Source of the DNA: Tepidimonas aquatica
Lineage (GTDB): Bacteria > Pseudomonadota > Gammaproteobacteria > Burkholderiales > Burkholderiaceae_C
Direction: 5' to 3'
DNA: 64,000 bases
Assembly: GCF_007556585.1 (NCBI RefSeq)
Contig: NZ_VJNA01000009.1
Coordinates: 23,562 to 87,561, forward strand
In this document: positions 46,415 through 55,551 of the stretch, piece after piece
Position numbering within the stretch: the stretch's first letter is position 1
Layout of the letters: each line of letters starts with the position of its first letter
Position numbers and translations under genes: made by a program
The notes under the pieces: generated by a model
Told to the model about the DNA's origin: nothing
Databases searched by the model: none
What the model saw: the letters and a program-made list of their open reading frames with translations, nothing else

Positions 46415-47026
46415 ATGCGTACTGCAAGGATCGCCTACCTGTTGGCCGCCCTGTCGGTGCTGGCGGCCCCCGTGGCCGCTGCGCCGGCGCAGCTGTCGCC
46501 GGCGGCGGAGGTCGGGGTGCCTGTGCCTGCGGCCGACGACAGTGCGCTGCGCCCGTGGGTGCAGCGCCTGCAGACCGTGGGCAGCGAAACCAGCTCGGTG
46601 GCCACGCAACTCATCGACACCGCGCTGGGGCTGGTGGGGGTGCCGTACCGCATGGGTGGCAGCTCGCCGCAGGCGGGGTTCGATTGCAGCGGCTTTGTGC
46701 GCTACGTGTACGCCAACACCCTGGGGTTGATGCTGCCGCGGCGTGCCGTGGAGCAGGCGCAGGCCGCGCAGCCTGTGGCGCGCGACCAGCTCCAGCCGGG
46801 CGACTTGGTGTTTTTCAACACGATGCGGCGGGCGTTCAGCCACGTCGGTGTCTACCTGGGCGACGGCAAATTTGTGCACGCGCCCAGCAAAGGCGACCGG
46901 GTCAAGGTGTCCAGCCTGGACGATCGCTACTGGGCGCGCCGCTACAACGGCGCGCGTCGTGTGGCGCTGCCAGATGACGGGGCAGCCCCATGGCGCGTGC
47001 AAGGCGTCGGCGTCCCGGGGCGTTGA
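46415..47026 (+). CDS. NlpC/P60 family cell-wall peptidase
   Basis: The 203-residue exported protein has a signal peptide (residues 1-23, ending AAPVAAAP). Its NlpC/P60 domain shows the catalytic Cys in GFDCSGFVRYVY (about residue 91), the His in FSHVGVYLGDGKFVHA and a further polar residue downstream. It would cleave gamma-D-glutamyl-diaminopimelate bonds in peptidoglycan peptides in the periplasm. The ATG at 46415 is chosen because the frame upstream belongs to the aldehyde dehydrogenase remnant region. Confidence 0.92.
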   Translation: MRTARIAYLLAALSVLAAPVAAAPAQLSPAAEVGVPVPAADDSALRPWVQRLQTVGSETSSVATQLIDTALGLVGVPYRMGGSSPQAGFDCSGFVRYVYANTLGLMLPRRAVEQAQAAQPVARDQLQPGDLVFFNTMRRAFSHVGVYLGDGKFVHAPSKGDRVKVSSLDDRYWARRYNGARRVALPDDGAAPWRVQGVGVPGR

Positions 47027-47050
47027 ACCCACCCAGCCGAACCCGCGCCC

Positions 47051-47656
47051 TCAGCGGGCCGCTTGCGCACCGTCGGCCAGCAGCCGCTCCAGGTCGCGCA
47101 GCAATGTTTTGCTTTCAGGGCCGGTCAGGCTGTTGTAGGCCAGCACGGTGCGGCCGTCGCGGCTGATCAAATATTTGTAGAAATTCCACTTCGGTGTGGT
47201 GCCGGTGCGCTCGGCCAGCTGCTTGAACAGCGGGTTGGCCTCGGGCCGGCGCACACTGCTCTTGGCAAACATGGGAAACTGCACGCCGAAGGTGTTGGCG
47301 CAAAACTCGGCGATTTGTTGGTTGCTGCCGGGCTCCTGCTGGCCAAAGTCGTTGGATGGAAAGCCCAGCACCACCAGGCCACGGTCGCGGTAGCGGCGGT
47401 ACAGGGCTTCCAGCCCCTCGTACTGCCGCGTAAAACCGCAGTAGCTGGCGGTGTTGACCACCAGCACCACCTTGCCCGCGTACTGGCACAGGTTTTGGGG
47501 CTGCTCGTCTTGCAGCCGGGCAAAGGTGTGCTGCAGGATGGACGGACACGGGGTGGCGTGGGCAGGGGTGCTCATGGTGAGGAGGGCGGCGACCGGCGCG
47601 GCCAGGGCCCGCGCCGCCGCGCGCCCGGGGTGGAGGTCGATCCAGCGCAGCATCAT
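47051..47656 (-). CDS. Glutathione peroxidase family protein
   Basis: The 201-residue thiol peroxidase has the catalytic Cys in NTASYCGFTRQYEGL (replacing selenocysteine), the Gln region GFPSNDFGQQEPG and the Trp-Asn motif KWNFYKYL. The N-terminal stretch (AARALAAPVAALLTMSTPAHA) looks like a signal peptide, so the enzyme is probably periplasmic and reduces peroxides with thioredoxin-like donors. Two adjacent ATG codons at 47656 and 47653 are equivalent starts. Confidence 0.92.
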   Translation of the reverse strand: MMLRWIDLHPGRAAARALAAPVAALLTMSTPAHATPCPSILQHTFARLQDEQPQNLCQYAGKVVLVVNTASYCGFTRQYEGLEALYRRYRDRGLVVLGFPSNDFGQQEPGSNQQIAEFCANTFGVQFPMFAKSSVRRPEANPLFKQLAERTGTTPKWNFYKYLISRDGRTVLAYNSLTGPESKTLLRDLERLLADGAQAAR

Positions 47657-47739
47657 GCCGCGATCGTAAAAGGGGGTTGATGGGGCAGCGGCGCACCCGG
47701 TCATTGGCTGCACATCCGTCAGGGTTATCGGACGGGGCG

Positions 47740-50505
47740 TCACGACGGGCCCAGAACGTGCGCCCACAACGCCCGCGCCGCGCTGGCCCACGGCTCGGCC
47801 TGGGCGGGGTCGATTTGGGTGGGCGCTTCGTCCAGACGAGCGCGGTGCTGCCACTGGCGCAGTTGACGGTAGGCGTCGGCGGCGGCGTGGCCCATGCCAG
47901 GGGGCAGCAGCCCGGCCGCCTCGGCGCGTTGCAGCAGGGCGATGTTGCCGGCGTTGTCGCGCAGTGCGGGGTGCGCGGCGCTGTGCGCCAGCACCAGGTA
48001 CTGCACGGCGAATTCGATGTCGATCATGCCCCCGGGGCTGTGCTTGAGATCGAAGTAGCCAGGGCGAACCGGGTGCGCGTCGTACAGGCGCTGGCGCATG
48101 GCGCGAATCTCGCCCGCCAGTGCGGCGTGGTCGCGCGGGGCGGTGATGACGGCCTGGCGCACGGCGTCGAAGCGCGCGCGCAGGTCGTCCGCGCCGACGA
48201 CAAAGCGCGCGCGCGTCATGGCCTGGTGTTCCCAGGTCCAGGCAGTGTTGCTGCCGCGGTTTTGCTGGTAGTTGGCGTAGGCGTCGAAGCTGGTGACCAG
48301 CAGGCCCGAGTTGCCATTGGGGCGCAAGGCGGTGTCGATTTCAAAGAGGTCACCTTGGCCGGTTTTGACGGTGAGCCAGTTGATGAGCTTGCGCACGAAG
48401 GCGGCGTAGATTTCGGGGGCGCGCTCGTCGTCGTCGTAGACGAAGACGATGTCGAGGTCGCTGCCATAGCCCAATTCCTTGCCGCCCAGCTTGCCGTAGC
48501 CGATGATGGCGTGACGCGGTTCGTCGCGGTGGCGGTCCCGCAGGCGCTGCCAGCACCAGCGGCCGGTGACGTCCAGCACCGCGTCGGCCAGGGCGCTGAG
48601 GTCGTCGGCCACCTGCTCCACCGTCAGCAAGCCTTCGACGTCACGCGCCAGCGTGCGAAACACCTCGGCGTGGTGGGCGCGGCGCAACAGGTCCAGCAGG
48701 GCTTCGTCGTCGTCCTCGCCGGTTTTGTGCAGCGCCCAGCGGCGTTGCTCCAGGTCGGCCACGAAGGCCGCGCGGTCGAAGCGCGTAGCGTACAGCTCGA
48801 CGCTGGCCAATTCGTCGATGACGCCGGGGTGACGCAGCAAGTAGCGCGCCGGCCAGCGCGCCGCGCCCAGCACGCGCAGCATGCGCTCGTGCACGGCGGG
48901 GCGTTCTTGCAGCAGCGCCAGGTAGGCCTCGCGGCGCAGCAGCGGCTCGATCCAGTCCACCAGCCGGATGGCGGCGGTTTCGTTCACGCGCCCGGCGTCG
49001 ATCCAGGCCACGGTGCGCTCCAGCAACCGCACCAGGCGCGTGCGCGCTTCGTCGCGCAGCGCCAGCACGCGCGGATGCTCCACCCAAGGGGCCAGGCGCT
49101 CGGCCAGCGCGGGCGGGCATTGGGGCAGCAGGGCAGCAAGGTCGTCGGGCGTGGAGCGGGTGTGGCCGTTGCAGCCTTTGCCGTTGCAGCCACCGCGCTC
49201 GCCGCCCAGCAGGGTGTCGAACTCCTGCGCCACCACCTCGCGGTGCGCGTCCAGCGCGCGCAAAAATGCCGGGGTGTCGGCGTAGCCCATGGTGACGGCG
49301 ATCCAAGCCAGGTCGTCGTCGCGGGTGGGCAGCACGTGCGTTTGCTGGTCGTCCAAGTACTGGATGCGGTGCTCGACGCGGCGCAAAAAGGTGTAGGCGT
49401 CGGCCAGTCGCTGCGCCTGGTCGGCCGGCATCAGCCCGGCGCGCGCAACGCGCTGCAGCGCTTGCAGCGTGGGGCGGGTGCGCAGCTCGGGGAATTGCCC
49501 GCCGCGCACCACCTGCAGCAGCTGCACGATGAATTCGATTTCGCGGATGCCGCCGCGCGAGAGTTTGACGTCCCAGGCGCGTTCGGGGTGACCGGCGGCG
49601 CGGCGTGTGGCGTGGTCGCGGATTTGGCGGTGCAAGCGGCGCAGCGCATCGAACACGGCGTAGTCCAGGTAGCGCCGAAACACGAACGGCAGCACCACCG
49701 GGCGCAACCACTGGCCGGTGCCGTCGCGCCGCGCGGCGGCGGCCGGGGCCACGACGCGGCTTTTGAGCCAGGCGAAGCGCTCCCACTCGCGCCCGTGGGC
49801 TTGGAAATAATCCTCCAGCGCCCCCAGGGGCACGGCCGGCGGACCGGAGTTGCCATTGGGCCGCAACGCCAGGTCCACGCGAAAGGCCTGTCCGTGCTCG
49901 GTGACGTCGCTGATGAGCGCTTGCATGCGCTTGACCAGCTTGGCGAAATACTCGTGGTTGGTGATGCGCTGGCGGCCTTGCGCGTCGCCCGCGGTTTCGC
50001 CGTCGGCCTCGTAGACGTAGATCAGGTCGATGTCGCTGGAGACGTTGAGCTCGCGCGCGCCTAGCTTGCCCATGCCAACGATCCACCAGGCGCAGGGCCG
50101 CTGGCCACGGGCATTGGCCGCGGGGGCGTTGGGGCCGGGCGCGGGGCCGTCGACGTAGGGGGGGCCGTGCACGGCGTCCAGCTCCGCGCGGGCCAGGGTG
50201 GCCGCTTGGTCCAGCACGAACTCGGCCAGCGCGGTGACGGCGCGGGTGATGTCGGCCAGCGCGGCGCCGTGTTCACAGTCCAGCACCGCCAGCCGCTCCA
50301 GCGTCAGGTGACGCAGCACGCGCAGCGCCGCCGCAGGTTCGTAACCCTGGGCGCGCAGCGCGTCCCACGTGGCGCGCAGCGCGTCCGGTCCGGGCGCACC
50401 GGGCGGCAGCAGGGCAAGCTCGGGCGCGTAGCGCCGCCGCACCCGCTGCACGAAGCGGCTATGCTCGGCGCTGGCGGCGGAACCGGTGTGTGCCGTGGCG
50501 ATCAT
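47740..50505 (-). CDS. glnE: Glutamine synthetase adenylyltransferase/removase
   Basis: The 921-residue bifunctional enzyme adenylylates and deadenylylates glutamine synthetase in response to PII. Two nucleotidyltransferase domains are seen. The N-terminal one has GMGKLGARELNVSSDIDLIY (about residue 150) and the C-terminal one has GYGKLGGKELGYGSDLDIVF (about residue 670), each with the paired Asp of the fold. The linker contains an unusual Gly/Cys-rich loop (GGERGGCNGKGCNGHTRS, about residue 440). The ATG at 50505 lies only 9 bp from the divergent YhdP-like start. Confidence 0.97.
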   Translation of the reverse strand: MIATAHTGSAASAEHSRFVQRVRRRYAPELALLPPGAPGPDALRATWDALRAQGYEPAAALRVLRHLTLERLAVLDCEHGAALADITRAVTALAEFVLDQAATLARAELDAVHGPPYVDGPAPGPNAPAANARGQRPCAWWIVGMGKLGARELNVSSDIDLIYVYEADGETAGDAQGRQRITNHEYFAKLVKRMQALISDVTEHGQAFRVDLALRPNGNSGPPAVPLGALEDYFQAHGREWERFAWLKSRVVAPAAAARRDGTGQWLRPVVLPFVFRRYLDYAVFDALRRLHRQIRDHATRRAAGHPERAWDVKLSRGGIREIEFIVQLLQVVRGGQFPELRTRPTLQALQRVARAGLMPADQAQRLADAYTFLRRVEHRIQYLDDQQTHVLPTRDDDLAWIAVTMGYADTPAFLRALDAHREVVAQEFDTLLGGERGGCNGKGCNGHTRSTPDDLAALLPQCPPALAERLAPWVEHPRVLALRDEARTRLVRLLERTVAWIDAGRVNETAAIRLVDWIEPLLRREAYLALLQERPAVHERMLRVLGAARWPARYLLRHPGVIDELASVELYATRFDRAAFVADLEQRRWALHKTGEDDDEALLDLLRRAHHAEVFRTLARDVEGLLTVEQVADDLSALADAVLDVTGRWCWQRLRDRHRDEPRHAIIGYGKLGGKELGYGSDLDIVFVYDDDERAPEIYAAFVRKLINWLTVKTGQGDLFEIDTALRPNGNSGLLVTSFDAYANYQQNRGSNTAWTWEHQAMTRARFVVGADDLRARFDAVRQAVITAPRDHAALAGEIRAMRQRLYDAHPVRPGYFDLKHSPGGMIDIEFAVQYLVLAHSAAHPALRDNAGNIALLQRAEAAGLLPPGMGHAAADAYRQLRQWQHRARLDEAPTQIDPAQAEPWASAARALWAHVLGPS

Positions 50506-50514
50506 AATGTTTTC

Positions 50515-53500
50515 GTGACCCCATCCTTGGACCATTCTCCCGTGGCGCGGCGTTGGCGCATCGCAGCGTCGGCCAGCCGCGTCTTGTTGGGCGTGGCGTT
50601 GGCCGGCTGGTGCGCCCTGCTGCTGGCGTGGGCGGCGCTGCAATGGTGGATTGTGCCGCGTGTCGAAGCTTGGCGCCCGTGGCTGCAGGCGGCGGCCACG
50701 CGGGCGTTGGGGGTGCGCGTGGAGCTGCAGCGCATCGAAGTGGTGCGCGGGGGGGTGATGCCCCAGCTCGCGCTGCATGGCGTGCGGCTGATCGACGCCC
50801 AAGGCCGCGAGGCGTTGCACGTGCCGCTGGCGCAGGCGGTGGTGTCACTACGCTCCCTGCTGCAACTGGGGTTTGAGCAGTTGGTGGTGGACGGGCTGGC
50901 GCTGCAGGTGCGCCGCTTGCCCGATGGACGCTTGCAGGTGGCGGGCGTGGAGGTTACGCCCGGCGCCGACGACGGCGCGCTGGCGGACTGGCTGTTCGCG
51001 CAGCGCGAGGTGGTGTTGCGTGGCGCACAACTGACTTGGATCGACGAGGGACGGCCCCAGGCCCCGCCGCTGACGCTGACCGACGTGGTGGCGGTGCTGC
51101 GCAACCCCGGCTGGCGCCACGAGCTGCGGCTCGACGCCACCCCGCCGTCGCCGTGGGGGCAGCGGCTGAGCTGGCGGGCGCGCTTCACACAGCCCCCATG
51201 GCAGTTGGCGCGGGGCGATTGGCGGCGGTGGTCCGGCCCGTGGTACCTGGAGGCTCCGGCGCTGGACGCGGGAGCGCTGGCGCCGTACCTGGACCTGACC
51301 GCCTGGGGGCTGCAGACGGTGCACGGCGTGGGGGCGGTGCGCGTGTGGGGCGATGTGCGCGCCGGGCAATGGGTGTCCTGGGTGGCCGACGTGCATGGGC
51401 AGGACGTGAACCTGCGCTGGGACGCCGCGCGCGAGCCGCTGGCGCTGGCGCGCATGCAGGGGCGCGTGACCCTGCAGCGCGACGGCGAGCGGGTGCGCTG
51501 GCGTACCCAAGGTCTGCAGGTCGACGCGGCCGAGGGGCTGCGCTGGCCCGAAGGCGATGTGACGCTGGAGCTCACGCCCAGCGGTGGGCAAGGCTGGCGC
51601 GCCTGGGCCTTGCAGGCCGACCGGCTGGACCTGGCCGTGCTGCAGCGCTTGGGGCGCGTGCTGCCGCTGGGTGAGCCGGCGCGGTGGCTCGACGAGCTGC
51701 GGCCAGCCGGTGTGGTGCAAGGTCTGCAGTGGCGTTGGCAGGCCGCTGGCGGTGACGGGACGCCCGCGCGCTGGTCGGGCCGCGGGCGGGTGCAGGGGTT
51801 GACGCTGGCTGCCGGTCCGGTGACGCCGCCGCACACCTGGGGGCGGCCGGGCGTGGAGGGGGCGGACGCCGAGTTTGAATTCGACGAACGCGGAGGGCGC
51901 GCCGAGGTGGCGTTGCGCCGCGGCGCCATCACGCTGCCGGGCGGGTTCGATGAGCCGCGGCTGGCGTTCGACCAGTTGCAAGCGACGCTGCGCTGGCGGC
52001 TGCAGGGTCAGGCCATCGAGCTGGAGGTGCCGCGCCTGACGTTGGCCAACGCGGACGCCCAAGGGGAAGGACGGCTGTCGTGGCGCACCGCCGACCCGGC
52101 ACGCAGCGGCGCGCGCGACCGCTTTCCCGGCGTGCTGGACTTGGATCTGCGCCTCAGCCGTGCCGACGGCGCGCGCGTGGTGCGCTACCTGCCCCACGAG
52201 GTGGGGGCCGACGTGCGCGCCTACCTGCGTGACGCCATCCGCGCCGGGCGCGCCAGCGATGTGCGCTGGCGCATCCAGGGCGATCTGTGGGATTTTCCGT
52301 TTGCGCAGCCGCATCAAGGGACGTTCCAGGTGCAGGCGCAGCTGCACGACGTGACGCTGGACTACGCGCCGGCCAGCGTGCTGCCCGCCGGCAGCTTGCC
52401 TTGGCCGGCGTTGCAACTGGCGCAAGCGCAGTTGCGCATCGACGGCAGCCGCCTGGAGGTGCGTGCCGCCCGAGGCAGCGTGCGCGGCATGCCTGGGCTG
52501 CAGGTGCTGGCCGAAGCGACGATCCCCGACTACATGGCCGAGGCGCCGCGCCTGCAGGTGCAGGGCAGCGTGCGCGGGCCGCTGGCGCAGGCGCTGCGCG
52601 TCGTGGCCCAGTCGCCGCTGCAGGCCATGACCGGCGGCGCCCTGGACGCGGCCCAAGGCAGCGGCTTGGTGGAGGTGCCGCTGGAGCTGACGATGCCGCT
52701 GGCCGACACCGGCGCCACGCGCGTGCGTGGCCAGGTGCGGCTGGCAGGCAACGAGGTTCAACTAAGCCCCGCGGTGCCGCCCCTGCTTGAGGTGCGGGGC
52801 ACGGTGGAATTCACCGACCAAGACTGGCGCCTGGCCGGGGTGGGGGCGCGCGCCCTGGGCGGCGAGGTGCGGCTCAGCGGCGGCTCGCTGCCGGGCCAGC
52901 CGCAACGGCTGCGCGTGCAAGCGCAGGGCAACGCCAGCGCCGAGGGGTTGCGCGCCCAATCCGCCTGGGGTTGGGCGCGCTGGCTGGGCCGCCACGCCCA
53001 GGGCAGCGCCGGCTACAGCGTCACGCTGGAGGGCGGGGGCGATGGCTTGGGTGTGCGCGTCGAGACCGACCTGCGCGGGCTGCGGCTGGACCTGCCGGCG
53101 CCGCTGGCCAAGGCGGCCGAAGCCGCTTGGCGCACCCGCGTCGAGCTGCAGCCGGTGGCCCCCTCCACGGGTGGCGGGCGCGACCGCCTGCGCCTGCAGG
53201 TGCAGGCCGAGGCGCTGCCAGGGGGCGCGCTGCTGGCCGAGTACGAGCGCGAGCACCAGGGCGAGCGCACCCGGGTGCTGCGCGGGCGGCTCGCCCTGGG
53301 GACCGAGCCACCGTCGTGGCCGGACGAAGGCGTCGTGGCGGCGTTGCGCCTGACGGCGCTGTCCGCCGACGGCTGGATGCAGGCGCTGGACGCGGGCGGG
53401 AGCAGCGACGCGGCGGGCGCCGCGCTGGCCGATGCCCAAGCGTACTGGCCGACGCGCTTGGGGGTTGCGGTGCAGCGGCTGCAGTGGGGTGGGCGCACGT

Positions 53501-54591
53501 TCGACGGCGTGACGCTGGGCGGCAGCCGCAGCGGCGACCTGTGGCGCTTGACCGTGGCGGCGCGCCAGGCCGATGGTTCTGTGGAGCTCGACCTGGGGGC
53601 GCAGCCGCGTGTGCGCGCACGCCTAAGCCGCCTGCTACTGCCGCCCGGGGCCGAAGCCGACATCGAACGCCTGGCCAGCCAGCCGCGCGCGCTGCCGGCC
53701 GTCGATCTGGTGGTGGACGACTTCGAGCTGGCCGGGCGCGCCCTGGGGCGGCTGGAGGTGCAGGCCATCAACCGCGACGCCGCCCAAGGCGGGGTGGCGC
53801 TGCGCGAGTGGCGGCTGCAGCATTTGCAATTGACCTTGCCCGAAGCGCGCCTGAGCGCGCGCGGCAACTGGGCGCCCACCGCGGCGCTGACGGCGCCGGG
53901 GCAAGCGGCCAGCGCGCGGCGCACCGTGTTGCAGCTGCGGCTGGACATCGACGACGCCGGTGCGCTGCTGGAGCGCTTCGGCTGGCCGGGTACTGTGCGC
54001 GGCGGGCGGGGGCGGTTGGAAGGGTCGCTGGGGTGGCTGGGCTCGCCGCTGGCGCTGCACCTGCCCAGCCTCAGCGGCGAGCTGGAGCTGGACCTGCAGC
54101 GCGGCCAGTTTCTCAAGGCCGACCCAGGCGTGGCCAAGCTGCTGGGGGTGTTGAGCCTGCAGTCGTTGCCGCGCCGGCTGACGCTGGATTTCCGCGACGT
54201 GTTCAGCGAAGGCTTTGCGTTCGACAGCGTGCGCGGCCACGCCGCGATCGCGCGTGGCGTGGCCAGCACGCACAACCTGCAAATGAAGGGCGTCAGCGCC
54301 GCGGTGCTGCTGGAGGGCAGCGCCGACCTGGTGCGCGAGACGCAAGACCTCACCGTGGTGGTGGTGCCCGAGCTCAACGCCGGCACGGCGTCGTTGCTGG
54401 CCTCGATGGTCAACCCCGTCACCGGATTGGGTACGCTGTTGGCGCAGCTGGTGCTGCGCCAACCGCTGCAGGCCGCGGCCACGCAGACGTTTCGCATCAC
54501 CGGCTCGTGGGCCGACCCGCAGGTGGAGCGTGTCGCGCGTACCATAACGCCATCGGACAGTACCGCCAACCCCGCGGAGCGCACGCCATGA
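50515..54591 (+). CDS. YhdP-like AsmA-family envelope protein (DUF3971)
   Basis: The 1358-residue protein has one N-terminal membrane helix (VLLGVALAGWCALLLAWAAL) and a long periplasmic beta-rich body of the AsmA/YhdP type. It ends in the AsmA-like C-terminal block (GRGRLEGSLGWLGSPLALHL; MKGVSAAVLLEGSADL). YhdP-class proteins are thought to bridge the periplasm and move phospholipids to the outer membrane. The GTG at 50515 is the best start because the membrane helix follows directly. Its stop overlaps the ATG of the amidase gene, so the two are coupled. Confidence 0.88.
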   Translation: MTPSLDHSPVARRWRIAASASRVLLGVALAGWCALLLAWAALQWWIVPRVEAWRPWLQAAATRALGVRVELQRIEVVRGGVMPQLALHGVRLIDAQGREALHVPLAQAVVSLRSLLQLGFEQLVVDGLALQVRRLPDGRLQVAGVEVTPGADDGALADWLFAQREVVLRGAQLTWIDEGRPQAPPLTLTDVVAVLRNPGWRHELRLDATPPSPWGQRLSWRARFTQPPWQLARGDWRRWSGPWYLEAPALDAGALAPYLDLTAWGLQTVHGVGAVRVWGDVRAGQWVSWVADVHGQDVNLRWDAAREPLALARMQGRVTLQRDGERVRWRTQGLQVDAAEGLRWPEGDVTLELTPSGGQGWRAWALQADRLDLAVLQRLGRVLPLGEPARWLDELRPAGVVQGLQWRWQAAGGDGTPARWSGRGRVQGLTLAAGPVTPPHTWGRPGVEGADAEFEFDERGGRAEVALRRGAITLPGGFDEPRLAFDQLQATLRWRLQGQAIELEVPRLTLANADAQGEGRLSWRTADPARSGARDRFPGVLDLDLRLSRADGARVVRYLPHEVGADVRAYLRDAIRAGRASDVRWRIQGDLWDFPFAQPHQGTFQVQAQLHDVTLDYAPASVLPAGSLPWPALQLAQAQLRIDGSRLEVRAARGSVRGMPGLQVLAEATIPDYMAEAPRLQVQGSVRGPLAQALRVVAQSPLQAMTGGALDAAQGSGLVEVPLELTMPLADTGATRVRGQVRLAGNEVQLSPAVPPLLEVRGTVEFTDQDWRLAGVGARALGGEVRLSGGSLPGQPQRLRVQAQGNASAEGLRAQSAWGWARWLGRHAQGSAGYSVTLEGGGDGLGVRVETDLRGLRLDLPAPLAKAAEAAWRTRVELQPVAPSTGGGRDRLRLQVQAEALPGGALLAEYEREHQGERTRVLRGRLALGTEPPSWPDEGVVAALRLTALSADGWMQALDAGGSSDAAGAALADAQAYWPTRLGVAVQRLQWGGRTFDGVTLGGSRSGDLWRLTVAARQADGSVELDLGAQPRVRARLSRLLLPPGAEADIERLASQPRALPAVDLVVDDFELAGRALGRLEVQAINRDAAQGGVALREWRLQHLQLTLPEARLSARGNWAPTAALTAPGQAASARRTVLQLRLDIDDAGALLERFGWPGTVRGGRGRLEGSLGWLGSPLALHLPSLSGELELDLQRGQFLKADPGVAKLLGVLSLQSLPRRLTLDFRDVFSEGFAFDSVRGHAAIARGVASTHNLQMKGVSAAVLLEGSADLVRETQDLTVVVVPELNAGTASLLASMVNPVTGLGTLLAQLVLRQPLQAAATQTFRITGSWADPQVERVARTITPSDSTANPAERTP

Positions 54592-55394
54592 AAGTTGCCG
54601 CTATCCAGATGGTGTCGGGCAGCAGCCTCGACCGCAACCTTGCCCAGGCGCACGAATTGCTGGACCAGGCCCGCCATGTCGGCGCCGAGCTGGCCGTGCT
54701 GCCGGAGTACTTTTGCCTGATGGGACAGCGCGACACCGACAAGCTGCTCATCGCCGAAACGCCGGGGTTGGGCACGGTGCAGGATTTTCTGAGCGACACC
54801 GCGCGCGAGCTGGGGCTGTGGATCGCGGGTGGCACGCTGCCGCTAGCCACCGACGACCCGCAGCGCGCGGCCAACGCCACGCTGGTGTACGACCCCCACG
54901 GCCGTTGCGTCGCGCGCTACGACAAGATCCACCTGTTTCGCTTCCACGACGGGCAGCAGGGCTACGACGAGGCTGCGGTGCTCAAGGCCGGTCAGCAGCC
55001 AACGGCGTTCGATCTGACCGACCGCGCCGGGCAGCGCTGGCGGGTGGGGCTGAGCGTGTGCTACGACCTGCGCTTTCCGGAGCTGTACCGGGCGCTGGCG
55101 GCCGACATCGTGTTGGTGCCGGCGGCCTTCACCCACGTCACCGGGCAAGCGCATTGGGAGGTGCTGCTGCGCGCACGCGCCATCGAAAACCAGGCCTACG
55201 TCATCGCGGCGGCGCAAGGCGGGCTGCACGACAACGGCCGGCGCACCTGGGGCCAGAGCATGGTCGTCGACCCCTGGGGGGTGGTGCTGGCGCAGCAAGC
55301 CACCGGGCCAGGTGTGGTGGTGGCCGAGCTGGATCGCGCCTACCTGGACGACGTGCGGCGGCGCCTGCCTGCGCTGCAGCACCGACGCCTGTGA
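54588..55394 (+). CDS. Carbon-nitrogen hydrolase (Nit1-like, probable deaminated-glutathione amidase)
   Basis: The 268-residue nitrilase-superfamily enzyme carries the Glu-Lys-Cys triad in AVLPEYFCLMG (Glu about 42), RYDKIHLFRFHD (Lys about 111) and SVCYDLRFPELYR (Cys about 153). The RFPELYR form is characteristic of the Nit1/NitFhit branch, whose members hydrolyse deaminated glutathione formed by transaminase side reactions. It overlaps the YhdP-like gene by 4 bp, an association common in betaproteobacteria. Confidence 0.92.
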   Translation: MKVAAIQMVSGSSLDRNLAQAHELLDQARHVGAELAVLPEYFCLMGQRDTDKLLIAETPGLGTVQDFLSDTARELGLWIAGGTLPLATDDPQRAANATLVYDPHGRCVARYDKIHLFRFHDGQQGYDEAAVLKAGQQPTAFDLTDRAGQRWRVGLSVCYDLRFPELYRALAADIVLVPAAFTHVTGQAHWEVLLRARAIENQAYVIAAAQGGLHDNGRRTWGQSMVVDPWGVVLAQQATGPGVVVAELDRAYLDDVRRRLPALQHRRL

Positions 55395-55410
55395 TGGCGC
55401 ACCGGTGCGT

Positions 55411-55551
55411 TCAACGCGGCGGCTCGTCGCCGTGGGCGGGCGGATCGGCTGGCGGTGGTTCGCCGCGCTTGCGGCCCGCGAACATGGTCCACCAGACGAT
55501 GAACACGAACAACAACAAGGCTCCGAGGGCTTCGAGCAGCAGCAGCGTCAT
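55411..55551 (-). CDS. Small single-helix membrane protein, 46 aa
   Basis: This short gene encodes an N-terminal hydrophobic helix (LLLLEALGALLLFVFIVWW) and a charged, Pro-rich tail (AGRKRGEPPPADPPAHG). I know of no function. Its ATG (complement 55551-55549) shares the tetranucleotide CATG with the divergent mltA start. Similar small proteins seem to occur beside mltA in related bacteria, from memory, which would support it as a real gene. Confidence 0.6.
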   Translation of the reverse strand: MTLLLLEALGALLLFVFIVWWTMFAGRKRGEPPPADPPAHGDEPPR

